7,062 nucleotides of DNA, from positions 1 to 7,062 of the forward strand of contig CAZKQB010000067.1 of NCBI GenBank assembly GCA_964554795.1, given 5' to 3'. This DNA is from SFHK01 sp964554795. Lineage in GTDB: Bacteria; Bacillota; Clostridia; Christensenellales; Aristaeellaceae. The notes below the pieces were generated by a model that saw nothing but the letters and a program-made list of their open reading frames with translations, was not told the DNA's origin and did not search any database. The first letter of the stretch is position 1, and every line of letters starts with the position of its first letter. This document shows positions 1-6,299 of this stretch, piece after piece. Both the position numbers and the translations under genes were made by a program.

Positions 1-300
1 GGCGTAGGTCTTTTTCATGAAGGGATAGGCGTCCAGCATGGCCTGACGGCTCTCTACACGGTCATCTTCCACCAATTCACCCGCGATGCGCACCCAATCG
101 CCATTCACGCATGCGCAGACCTCCACCTTAGGATTTTTTGCGATCTGGTGAGATACGGGCTTGCACTTGCCGGTCATGACGCACAGTTTGCCGTCGATGA
201 TATGGGCGATGCCGAAGGGCCGCACGCGCGGCTGATCGCCTTCCACCGTCGCCACATAAAATACCTTTGCCTTTTGCAGAAATTCACAGACCTTTTCCAT
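1..300 (-). CDS. Pyridoxamine 5'-phosphate oxidase family flavoprotein, C-terminus cut off by window edge
   Basis: The first 100 codons of a small split-barrel, FMN-binding-type protein. It begins MEKVCEFLQKAKVFYVATVE, followed by GDQPRVRPFG (about residues 21-30), then a DGKLCVMTGK strand and an ANPKVEVCA-like stretch (NPKVEVCACVNGDWVRI, about residues 61-77). This order of short beta strands, with the xATVEGDQPRVRPFG signature, is typical of the small PNPOx-like proteins of clostridia (usually about 130-140 residues), so roughly 30-40 residues should lie beyond position 1. ATG at 300 is chosen because GGAAAGGAG lies just upstream (309-317). The gene starts 17 bases after the aldo/keto reductase stop and is probably the last or a late gene of the operon. 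Such proteins bind flavin and are often assigned to redox or general stress roles; the substrate cannot be read from the sequence. Membership in the family is fairly secure, exact activity unknown. Confidence 0.85.
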   Translation of the reverse strand, partial: MEKVCEFLQKAKVFYVATVEGDQPRVRPFGIAHIIDGKLCVMTGKCKPVSHQIAKNPKVEVCACVNGDWVRIAGELVEDDRVESRQAMLDAYPFMKKTYA

Positions 301-317
301 TATGGATTCTCCTTTCC

Positions 318-1265
318 TTATGCCAATGCCATTTTGCCGTCGGTGAACACAAAATTGCGCATGCCGCGGCCCTTGACCTTTTCCTCGGGAATCGCCGCTT
401 CGATGGCGCGAACATCCTCTTCCGTCAGGGCGAGCTTCAGCGCGTCGATGGATTCTTGCAGATGTTCCGGACTGGTAGTGCCGACCAGACTCTGCACATG
501 CTCGTACTTCGCCAGCGACCATGCCAGCGCCAGTTGAGAAAGCGTCACGCCCTTCGCATCAGCGATCTTCTTCACCTCGCGGATCATGGCCAGATTCCCC
601 TCGCGGGCTTCGGGCGAAAGCAGACCGCGACCGTTGGGCATGGCGGGCATATTCAGCGCGCGCTCCGTCAGCAGACCATGGCCAATGGTGCCGAAGGCCA
701 GCACCTTGACATTCAGCTCCTTCGCTGCGGCGATCAGTTCCTTTTCAATACTGCGGTTGATTAGAGAGTATTCCATTTCCACCGTATGGATGGGATGCAC
801 CTTGCAGGCGCGGCGCAACGTCTCCGCATCCACCATGGAAAGGCCGATGTGCTTGACGTAGCCGGCCTTCACCTGATCGGCGATCGCGCCGACCAGATCC
901 TCCACCGGCACGGTGGTATCCTGCCGGGCGGGCTGATACAGATCAACATAATCCAGTCCCAGACGGCGCAGGGAGTACGTCAGATGTCCTTTGACATTAT
1001 GCGGCTTGACGTCCAGACCATAGATTCCGCCCTCGGGAGACGGCAGTACGCCGAATTTCACCGACAGGAAGTAGCTGTCGCGATCAACGCCCTTCATGGC
1101 CTCGCCAAAGACCAGCTCGCTTTCGCTGCCCTGATAAAATTCGCCCGTGTTGAACAGCGTAATGCCTGCGTCCAGCGCTGCGTGGATCGTCTTGATAGAC
1201 GTTTCTCGGTTGCTGCGAATGTTCATGCCCATGGTTCCAAGTCCAAGGCGATTCATTTCGATCAT
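318..1265 (-). CDS. Aldo/keto reductase family protein with altered catalytic tetrad
   Basis: A full-length 315-residue AKR-fold protein, presumably a cytosolic NAD(P)H-dependent oxidoreductase. It shows LGLGTMGMN at the N-terminus, AALDAGITLFNTGEFY (residues 29-44), SVKFG (68-72), the SLRRLGLDYVDLYQPARQD segment (98-116), VKAGYVKHIGLS, EYSLI and a C-terminal GTTSPEHLQE cofactor-phosphate-binding loop. Tyr44 and Lys70 of the usual Asp-Tyr-Lys-His tetrad are present. The Asp position is Asn39, and the usual His in DLYYQHR is Ala113. The PAR variant at the His site is, from memory, shared by a subfamily of bacterial AKRs, but those normally keep Asp. The ATG at 1265 is supported by GAGGAGG overlapping the stop of the upstream lipoprotein gene (12-base gap); Met4 is a weaker alternative. 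It is translated within the operon and is followed closely by the flavoprotein gene, so a shared redox task is possible but unproven. Confidence 0.92.
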   Translation of the reverse strand: MIEMNRLGLGTMGMNIRSNRETSIKTIHAALDAGITLFNTGEFYQGSESELVFGEAMKGVDRDSYFLSVKFGVLPSPEGGIYGLDVKPHNVKGHLTYSLRRLGLDYVDLYQPARQDTTVPVEDLVGAIADQVKAGYVKHIGLSMVDAETLRRACKVHPIHTVEMEYSLINRSIEKELIAAAKELNVKVLAFGTIGHGLLTERALNMPAMPNGRGLLSPEAREGNLAMIREVKKIADAKGVTLSQLALAWSLAKYEHVQSLVGTTSPEHLQESIDALKLALTEEDVRAIEAAIPEEKVKGRGMRNFVFTDGKMALA

Positions 1266-1277
1266 GTTTTTTCCTCC

Positions 1278-3038
1278 TCAACGATAGTTCGCCATATTGC
1301 CACGGCTATAACCGCCGGTAAACGCACCGCCGTCATCGCCGGTGACGTTCATTCCATTGCTCAGGGTGACTTCAATTTTCTTTACATCATTAATGTAAAG
1401 AGTATAGGTGCTTCCAGCCCGCAGCTCCGGTGAGGTATACACGGACTGCACTGCATCATCACGGGTGGTCAGTTCTACGATGATCTTACCAGCTTCATCC
1501 CGAAGGGAGAGCACCGTTCCCTTGGGCAACTCGTTTCTGTGAGATACCCACAGAATCGGTTGCTGATCCCAATAGACGTTCACGCCCATGCATCCTACGG
1601 AAGCGATTGTACCGCCGGTGATGGTCACATCGCCGTTGCACAGCAGCGCGCCCTCGTAGTCCGGCCATGGCGGAGAGCTGAGGCGCAGCGTACCGCCGGT
1701 CACATAGATGTTTCCATTGGAATCCACCGTGTCGCCGCCAGATACAGCCTCCACCTCGCCGCCGTTAAACCATGCCTGCACATTGGGGTTCCCGCCTCTG
1801 CTGCTCCATTTCTTCGCCTCGGGCGTACCGGCTGCAGCGCTGATGGCGTCGTTGGATGCGTCAATGAAGGATTTTCCGCCGTTCACTTCAATGATCGTGC
1901 CCTCAAAACCTTCGTAGCAAGTAGGGATATCGATCACGCCGCCGTTGATGTACAGGTTGCGATTGGCGTGGATGCCATCATCCCTCGTTTCAATATAGAA
2001 CGTGCCGCCATTGATGACCGTATCCACATCGGCGTGGACGGCGTCGTCCCGGCTGATGATGCGGAAATTACCGTTTTCCACGGTGAGGATGTTTGCAGCT
2101 TTCAATCCCTTCTGGCTGTCGGATTCGCCTGCGGGCGTTCCTTCGGTGACAATGTCAAAGTTGCCGCCTGTGATCGTCAGCTCCGTCTGGGCCTGCACGC
2201 CGTCGCTGCAAGCGCGAATGACGTAGCTTCCGCCCTCAAACAGCGCCCAGCCCTTAGTGGGATCATCCGCCTTGCTGGCCTGAAAGCCGTCGCCGCTGGC
2301 AGTCAGGCTGAAGCTGCCATCCTTCACCGTGAGGGAATCCGTAGCGCGGATGGCGTCCATGGCAGCGTTGACCACAAAGCCGCCGCCCTCAATGACCAGA
2401 TCATCCTTGCTGCTGACGCCGTGGCGGAAGGAGGCATTTACCGTCAGCCATCCCGTGCCGCCGATGTTCAGGTCGCACTTGCTGAACAACGCGCCGTTGG
2501 GTTCTTCATTGACCATATCTGCATACGAAAACTCGCTGGAATCCGTCAGCGTATTGCGCATGCCTTCGGTCAGTGTGATGATGAGATCATCTGCGCTCTT
2601 GCAGTAAATGGCCGCGTTTTCGCTGGCGGTGATACTCACACCAGAAAGCACAAGCTCTACCTTGGCTGCATCAGGCGCTTCGACGATCACCTGTCCATGG
2701 GTCAGTGTGCCTGTCAATTCGTAAACGCCATCCGCCGTGATGGTCAGCGTGCTGCCCTGTGCTCTTGCGCCGGGTCCCTTGATCGTAATGTCGTTGTCAG
2801 CAAGGGTAATAGTTGCGGTTACAGCGCGCATAGGCCGCTGTTCTGAAGTGTCAGGCGCATAGTCAAGCGCAGATTCGGGGATAGGCTCAGGCGTAGATTC
2901 GTGTGCAGCATTTTCCACCGTTGCGCTCGACATGCTTTCAGCTGTTAAGGAGTTTGCAGGCGCGGATGTGCAGCCGGTCAGCAGCAGCGTCAATACGAGC
3001 AGCATGGACAATACCTTGCATTTGCCTGTTATGTGCAT
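1278..3038 (-). CDS. Secreted lipoprotein with Cthe_2159-like carbohydrate-binding beta-helix
   Basis: A 586-residue protein. Residues 1-23 form a lipoprotein signal (hydrophobic core SMLLVLTLLL, lipobox LTGC, Cys23), so it should be anchored on the outer face of the membrane. A Ser/Thr/Glu/Pro-rich linker runs to about residue 70. From about 75 to 485 there are roughly ten or more solenoid rungs of the form (L/I)x(I/V)xGGxF-x-(I/V)-x(4-6)-DD(G/A)(I/V)(H/Q)A; examples are INGGTFYIETRDDGIHA and ENGNFRIISRDDAVHA. The repeated Asp pairs suggest calcium sites. This matches the Cthe_2159 family, whose founding member from Clostridium thermocellum is a pectin/cellulose-binding parallel beta-helix. 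The C-terminus (about 486-586) looks like a small beta domain ending in DDGGAFTGGY. An upstream in-frame start at 3074 exists, but ATG at 3038 has an ideal AAGGAGGA site and starts the signal peptide, so I chose it. A wall or exopolysaccharide-binding role is inferred. Confidence 0.88.
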   Translation of the reverse strand: MHITGKCKVLSMLLVLTLLLTGCTSAPANSLTAESMSSATVENAAHESTPEPIPESALDYAPDTSEQRPMRAVTATITLADNDITIKGPGARAQGSTLTITADGVYELTGTLTHGQVIVEAPDAAKVELVLSGVSITASENAAIYCKSADDLIITLTEGMRNTLTDSSEFSYADMVNEEPNGALFSKCDLNIGGTGWLTVNASFRHGVSSKDDLVIEGGGFVVNAAMDAIRATDSLTVKDGSFSLTASGDGFQASKADDPTKGWALFEGGSYVIRACSDGVQAQTELTITGGNFDIVTEGTPAGESDSQKGLKAANILTVENGNFRIISRDDAVHADVDTVINGGTFYIETRDDGIHANRNLYINGGVIDIPTCYEGFEGTIIEVNGGKSFIDASNDAISAAAGTPEAKKWSSRGGNPNVQAWFNGGEVEAVSGGDTVDSNGNIYVTGGTLRLSSPPWPDYEGALLCNGDVTITGGTIASVGCMGVNVYWDQQPILWVSHRNELPKGTVLSLRDEAGKIIVELTTRDDAVQSVYTSPELRAGSTYTLYINDVKKIEVTLSNGMNVTGDDGGAFTGGYSRGNMANYR

Positions 3039-3103
3039 CAGAGTTCCTCCTTGCCTGCGGCAGTGCAGCCGCATGTGATATTCAGAATATTCGATTCAAA
3101 CAT
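3038..3103 (-). pseudogene. 21-codon mini-ORF carrying a remnant of a DUF4956 C-terminus
   Basis: ATG at 3103 opens a frame of 21 codons ending with TGA at 3040-3038. It begins MFESNI and ends LNITCGCTAAGKEEL. The intact DUF4956 protein ends LNITCGRIAAAKEEL. Bases 3036-3085 match 4419-4468 at 40 of 50 positions by hand alignment, including the ribosome site and the one-base stop/start overlap (TGATG here, TAATG there); the similarity stops abruptly upstream of the shared Leu codon. I read it as the 3' end of a second, deleted DUF4956 gene. Its ATG overlaps the end of the membrane-protein gene (stop at 3098-3096) in another frame, and its stop overlaps the lipoprotein start, so it may also be translated and couple the two genes. 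Homology is well supported; translation is inferred. Confidence 0.7.
3045..3052 (-). promoter_or_regulatory. Ribosome binding site deciding the lipoprotein start
   Basis: AAGGAGGA on the minus strand, six bases before the ATG at 3038. It fixes the start there rather than at the in-frame ATG at 3074, which would add 12 residues (MRLHCRRQGGTL) before the signal peptide. The site is itself part of the duplicated DUF4956 tail (AAG GAG GAA codons) described for the mini-ORF at 3038-3103. Confidence 0.85.
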
Positions 3104-3485
3104 CAGATCCGGTTTTCATTCTCAAAAGGATGTATGCCACGCATGCCAAAAGGATCAGCAGGCATCCAGTCAGCAGAAAAATGAATGTATAGGGCATGTG
3201 AATCCCCGCGATTTCAAAGATACCCGTCAGGCAGCTGCCTACCATAATTGTCGCTACACCGCAATGCCAGAACTGCCGCGCCCATCCATCCGGAATGCTT
3301 CTTTTCAAAGCCAGAAACGGAATAACGCCCAGAATCATCGGGAACAAAGGCAAACATACCATCCACAGTGAGATGACATGGTGGCTGAACATCTCATACA
3401 CAGCGGCAAACAGGCAGCAGAACAGCACAAGGAGCATATAGCGTTTTGCCGTCCTGCGGTTCAATTCAGCGACCGATGTAGACAA
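3096..3485 (-). CDS. Small four-helix membrane protein of no recognised family
   Basis: A 129-residue, strongly hydrophobic protein with four likely membrane helices at about residues 17-34, 37-60, 73-93 and 100-121. A basic N-terminus (ELNRRTAKRY) suggests a cytosolic N-end. Features worth noting are VYEMFSHHVISLWM between helices 1 and 2, a KRSIPDGWARQFWH segment between helices 2 and 3, and a short charged tail. I do not recognise a named domain. The start is TTG at 3485, lying inside the end of the phosphodiester glycosidase gene (20-base overlap) behind a GGCGGGTGAG stretch; the next Met, residue 17, would remove the N-terminal arm and sit at the edge of helix 1, so the TTG start is preferred. 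Position between a membrane-anchored glycosidase and a surface lipoprotein suggests a partner in the same envelope system. No function is assigned. Confidence 0.8.
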   Translation of the reverse strand: MSTSVAELNRRTAKRYMLLVLFCCLFAAVYEMFSHHVISLWMVCLPLFPMILGVIPFLALKRSIPDGWARQFWHCGVATIMVGSCLTGIFEIAGIHMPYTFIFLLTGCLLILLACVAYILLRMKTGSDV

Positions 3486-4341
3486 TATCGCTCACCCGCC
3501 TTTCTTCCCAATAACCTCGGGCTGTTGGGAAATTGATGATTTCTCCTTCATACACCATGGTGGAACTGCCGCCGCCATCCAGATTGTACGCCAGCTGTGC
3601 GCCCATGTCCCGCATGAGCTCCGCCAGTTGAAACGGGGTCAACCCCTTGTCCTTGTCGGTGCGCCCGTCGGAAACGACGAACAGGTAATGAAGCGGCTCC
3701 ACCATGCCAATGGCCGTGCGGGGATTATCATCAGAATAAGTACCGACTGAAAGGCTTTCCGAAACCTGCACCTCTCCGTTCAGAACCAACATCGGGCCAA
3801 AACTCAGCACGTCCCGCACGCCCTGCTCGATCAGCTCCTGTGCTGATATCTCGTTTTCTCGAATAACAGTCATGCTGCCGTCCGGCCAGATGCAAAGGTC
3901 TTCCTGCTTGCTGTCATAGACATTATCCCGGAAGAGTATGCCGTTTCGGATGACATATCCGCTGTTGCGAAAACCAAAGTAGTCCCCATTGATAGCCAGC
4001 AGCGCATTATTCGTTTCGGCCATTTCTACAACAGTCTGCTTGATATTGCGTCCATAGGTATCGTTGGCCATCGCCGTGCGCAGATAGGACGCATCCGATA
4101 TCTGAACATCCGCAATATGCACAGTTGTGTCATAAATACGAATTTCGGACAGCGTGATCTGCGGCTCAGCAGAGGGCATTGCTGCCTCAACAGACGGAGT
4201 AGCCGTTATTACAGCAGGAGCTGGCTGCTGCAAAGGCTCCATTTCCCGTGGAATGACAAACTGATCCAGCAGAATCCAGGCAGCACAGACCAACAGTAGC
4301 ACCAGATATAACCCCGTAAAAATGACAGGCTTCCGTTTCAT
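3466..4341 (-). CDS. Membrane-anchored phosphodiester glycosidase (NAGPA-domain) family protein
   Basis: A 291-residue protein with a short basic N-terminus, one membrane helix (about residues 8-25) acting as signal anchor, a Pro/Ala-rich linker (about 35-60) and an outward-facing NAGPA domain (about 62-290). Family signatures are clear: AINGDYF (116-122), FGPMLVLNGE (181-190), NPRTAIG (206-212), SDGR (224-227), NLDGGGSSTM (253-262) and RRVSD near the end. The founding member removes GlcNAc from a GlcNAc-phosphodiester on mannose; bacterial members are thought to cleave sugar phosphodiesters such as those in wall polymers or exopolysaccharides. The substrate here is unknown. ATG at 4341 has only a weak AGGCG upstream, but it overlaps the stop of the 27-codon mini-ORF as ATGA, so coupled translation is likely. 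The 3' end overlaps the next gene by 20 bases. Confidence 0.92.
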   Translation of the reverse strand: MKRKPVIFTGLYLVLLLVCAAWILLDQFVIPREMEPLQQPAPAVITATPSVEAAMPSAEPQITLSEIRIYDTTVHIADVQISDASYLRTAMANDTYGRNIKQTVVEMAETNNALLAINGDYFGFRNSGYVIRNGILFRDNVYDSKQEDLCIWPDGSMTVIRENEISAQELIEQGVRDVLSFGPMLVLNGEVQVSESLSVGTYSDDNPRTAIGMVEPLHYLFVVSDGRTDKDKGLTPFQLAELMRDMGAQLAYNLDGGGSSTMVYEGEIINFPTARGYWEERRVSDIVYIGR

Positions 4342-4421
4342 GACTTGCGCCTGCAGTGATACCCGCCGGTGGATGTGCCGCCATCGTCCGCCGCCTTATC
4401 GATCGTTCTTGTCATACGCAT
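4338..4421 (-). CDS. 27-codon mini-ORF, probable collapsed lipoprotein gene or translational coupler
   Basis: ATG at 4421 overlaps the DUF4956 stop (TAATG) and follows a near-perfect AAGGAGGAA site at 4427-4435. The frame runs 27 codons (begins MRMTRTIDKAADDGG, ends TSTGGYHCRRKS) and its TGA overlaps the ATG of the phosphodiester glycosidase gene (ATGA). Its second half, DDGGTSTGGY, resembles the C-terminal DDGGAFTGGY of the Cthe_2159-like lipoprotein; bases 4359-4391 match 1308-1340 at 23 of 33 positions. Its first codons (ATG CGT ATG ACA) resemble the lipoprotein start (ATG CAC ATA ACA) at 9 of 12 bases. The simplest reading is a lipoprotein gene reduced to its two ends by an internal deletion, with start, stop and both couplings kept in frame. 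Whether the peptide is made or matters is unknown; the strong ribosome site suggests it is translated. Confidence 0.6.
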   Translation of the reverse strand: MRMTRTIDKAADDGGTSTGGYHCRRKS

Positions 4422-5092
4422 TACAGTTCCTCCTTGGCTGCAGCGATACGGCCGCAGGTGATGTTCAGGTTGCCGTTGCGCTGGCGAATTTTGTCAAGAA
4501 GTTCCTTTTCATTGGACGGCTCTTTCAGCGTAATGGTATATTTCAGTTCAAAGAGACTGCCCAGGTTGGTGGACTGCACACGCTCCAGCGTAGCGTTCTT
4601 CGTGTATTCAGCAAACAGATCATCAAAGATGCCGGCATAATCGAGGTCTTCCGGAATGACAACCTTGAGCGTGCGGCGGTTGCCGTTGCCCTCGCCAAAT
4701 TTGGAGGTGTTATACACGATCATCGCGACGCCGATCACCATTGTAAACACGGCGGCGTAGACCACAAAACCCATGCCCGTGGCCAGACCAACCGCCATAG
4801 CAAAGAACACCGCTGCGATTTCCCGGGCTGTGCCAGGAATGGAACGGAAACGCACCAGGCTGAACGTGCCCATCACCGCCACGCCAACGCCAAGGTTGCC
4901 GTTGACCAGCAGAATGACCGTCTGCACGATGGCAGGAAGCAGGGCAAGCGTGACCACAAAGCTCTTGCTGTACACGTTGCGGTACATGTACACGCAGGCA
5001 ATGACCACGCCCAGCACGAGTGCGGCAGCAAGGCAGATGAGAGACGAGGTAGATACGTCCAGCGAAGCGCCGGTAATCACATTAGTCAGCAA
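4421..5092 (-). CDS. DUF4956 domain membrane protein
   Basis: A 223-residue protein with about four or five membrane helices (approximately residues 17-36, 45-64, 66-80, 93-106, 107-127) and a soluble C-terminal domain (about 131-223). The segment VMGTFSLVRFRSIPGTAREI (about 73-92) is the hallmark of DUF4956. The domain's biochemical role is not established to my knowledge; the family commonly neighbours VTC-domain proteins, as here. The start is TTG at 5092, supported by GAAGGAGGG inside the end of the VTC-domain gene; the two genes overlap by 11 bases. An ATG at 5082 is out of frame, and a GTG at codon 5 is the only near alternative. Tight overlap suggests that this protein and the VTC-domain protein work as a pair, perhaps with this one as the membrane part. 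That role is inference. A second, degraded copy of its 3' end lies at 3038-3085. Confidence 0.92.
   Translation of the reverse strand: MLTNVITGASLDVSTSSLICLAAALVLGVVIACVYMYRNVYSKSFVVTLALLPAIVQTVILLVNGNLGVGVAVMGTFSLVRFRSIPGTAREIAAVFFAMAVGLATGMGFVVYAAVFTMVIGVAMIVYNTSKFGEGNGNRRTLKVVIPEDLDYAGIFDDLFAEYTKNATLERVQSTNLGSLFELKYTITLKEPSNEKELLDKIRQRNGNLNITCGRIAAAKEEL
4427..4435 (-). promoter_or_regulatory. Strong ribosome binding site of the 27-codon mini-ORF
   Basis: AAGGAGGAA on the minus strand, five bases before the ATG at 4421, inside the last codons of the DUF4956 gene. The true downstream gene, the phosphodiester glycosidase at 4341, has only a weak site of its own. This strong site may therefore feed it ribosomes through the mini-ORF. 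Confidence 0.7.
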
Positions 5093-5804
5093 AGGAAATT
5101 CCCTCCTTCAGTAGTTTGCGGTATACAGTGCCGTATTTTGAGAAAGATGCAGGATAGATTTTCAGTTCCGAAAGCATTCGGCTCAGCCAGAAGGGCAGCG
5201 CTCCTGATACCTTGATCTCCATCAGGCGTTCGCCGGACTGGAGCAGCGGTGTGCCTTCATCCCCCAAAGAAAGATCGAAATCATCCGTTCGATAGCGGAT
5301 GTCCGTATCGAAGGTAATGCGCAGATTTAGGTCTTCTTTGCCCAACAGTGCAATCCGCTCATAGAACAGAAGCACCTTGGGTACAGACTGGTATTGCCGG
5401 TGGAACCAGTTGATCTCATCCATGATCTGACTGCTTTGGGGCGGCTGTTCGCCGTAAATCAGATACTGCTGTGCTTCGGCATAAGTCATGGATATGCGCC
5501 GCTTATAGGTAACACCCTTTAGTTTCTTTTTCAGTTCAAGGTAAACATTTGTATCTGGAGAAGGTATCCCGTAACTGCGCAAGCGAAGCTTTTCTTTGTA
5601 ATTTGGTTTTTCGATGGAACGACGGATCAGCAGGTAGTCCTTGGCGTCAAAATACAGCGAGCAGATGGTGTACTTGCCGTACTGATCAGCCTGCATATAT
5701 TCGCCGAGGCGCTCCATCAGTTGAAGGTAGGTCTCTTCCGGCAGGCGGTATTTCTTTTCATAACGTTCAAATACCATCCCAGCGGAGACTTTCACTTTTG
5801 CCAT
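5082..5804 (-). CDS. VTC-domain protein (polyphosphate-polymerase-like)
   Basis: A 240-residue cytosolic protein of the VTC fold, a triphosphate-tunnel type beta-barrel lined by basic residues. Visible signatures, in order: FERYEKKYR (12-20), SLYFD (49-53), KLRLRSYG (72-79), LELKKK (89-94), KRR (101-103), FYERIAL (147-153), MEIK (195-198, with Glu196 the likely metal ligand) and FSKYGTVY (221-228, Lys223). These correspond to the basic and acidic tunnel residues of the family, which in yeast Vtc4 makes polyphosphate from ATP; bacterial stand-alone members are annotated as polyphosphate polymerase domain proteins, mostly without proof. ATG at 5804 is preceded by AAAGGAGA. The gene lies 24 bases after the MarR gene and overlaps DUF4956 by 11 bases. 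No transmembrane segment is visible, which fits a partnership with the DUF4956 membrane protein. The product could be polyphosphate or another phosphate-linked polymer. Confidence 0.92.
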   Translation of the reverse strand: MAKVKVSAGMVFERYEKKYRLPEETYLQLMERLGEYMQADQYGKYTICSLYFDAKDYLLIRRSIEKPNYKEKLRLRSYGIPSPDTNVYLELKKKLKGVTYKRRISMTYAEAQQYLIYGEQPPQSSQIMDEINWFHRQYQSVPKVLLFYERIALLGKEDLNLRITFDTDIRYRTDDFDLSLGDEGTPLLQSGERLMEIKVSGALPFWLSRMLSELKIYPASFSKYGTVYRKLLKEGISFAD

Positions 5805-5828
5805 GCACGGTCTCCTTTACGAAAACGT

Positions 5829-6245
5829 TCAGTCTGCCAGAATCTTTTTCAGCAGGACGATAAGCTGCCGACTTTCATCCTCTGTCAACTTCGCAGTCAC
5901 CTGCTTTTCAAGAGACTCACCCAGCGCACGCAGTTCCTTCTCCATGGAAACGGACTGCTCCGTCAGCGTCAGCAGCTTGCTGCGCTTGTCATCCAGGTTC
6001 TGAATGCGCTGCACCAACCCCTTCTTTTCAAGGTTCTGGATGATGCCGGTCACCGTAGGATTTGTCATGGCAAAATGGGCTTCGATATCGATCTGCCGGA
6101 TGGGTCTGTCCGGATTGCGGTAGAGCAGCATCAGGATTTTGTACTGTGTGTTCGTCAATTCGTAGGGGGCCAGCACGTGATTGGACATTTTCTCAATGAC
6201 CAATGCCGCTTTTTTAATCAAGATGGCAACTTTATCATTGGACAT
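5829..6245 (-). CDS. MarR-family transcriptional repressor, probable autoregulator of the operon
   Basis: A 138-residue protein with the MarR winged-helix layout: N-terminal dimerisation helix (about 5-28), LTNTQYKILMLL (30-41), a helix-turn-helix with RPIRQIDIEAHFAMTNPTVT (47-66) and recognition helix MTNPTVTGIIQNLEKKG (60-76), and a wing with the DxR motif (LDDKRSKLLTLT, 84-95). A long C-terminal helix pair (about 97-138) completes the dimer interface. An upstream in-frame start at 6335 would add 30 residues but would begin before the promoter; ATG at 6245 follows AGAAAGGAGA with correct spacing and gives the normal family length, so it is chosen. It is the first gene of the operon, and two palindromes over its promoter are the likely binding sites. 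The ligand that would release it is unknown. Confidence 0.93.
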   Translation of the reverse strand: MSNDKVAILIKKAALVIEKMSNHVLAPYELTNTQYKILMLLYRNPDRPIRQIDIEAHFAMTNPTVTGIIQNLEKKGLVQRIQNLDDKRSKLLTLTEQSVSMEKELRALGESLEKQVTAKLTEDESRQLIVLLKKILAD

Positions 6246-6283
6246 TGTTTTTCTCCTTTCTGCATCAGAATAACCATTATAAT

Positions 6284-6297
6284 CATAGGTTCCTATG
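6284..6297. promoter_or_regulatory. Operator copy 2 (CATAGGTTCCTATG), over the predicted transcription start
   Basis: Same 6-base arms as copy 1, with centre TT. Its centre is 23 bases from that of copy 1, about two helical turns, so two dimers could sit on nearly the same face of the DNA. It begins three bases downstream of the -10 and covers the expected +1 position. Confidence 0.8.
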
Positions 6298-6299
6298 CG

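Noticed and set aside
1539..2846. Long plus-strand open frame of 435 codons
   Set aside because: It lies exactly opposite the repetitive beta-helix lipoprotein gene, whose GC-rich codons keep the opposite strand open. It has no domain signatures, and the minus-strand gene has a signal peptide and ribosome site.
4322..5215. Plus-strand frame of 297 codons opposite DUF4956
   Set aside because: It crosses the boundaries of three well-supported minus-strand genes, is rich in His/Arg/Gln as shadow frames are, and matches no family I know.
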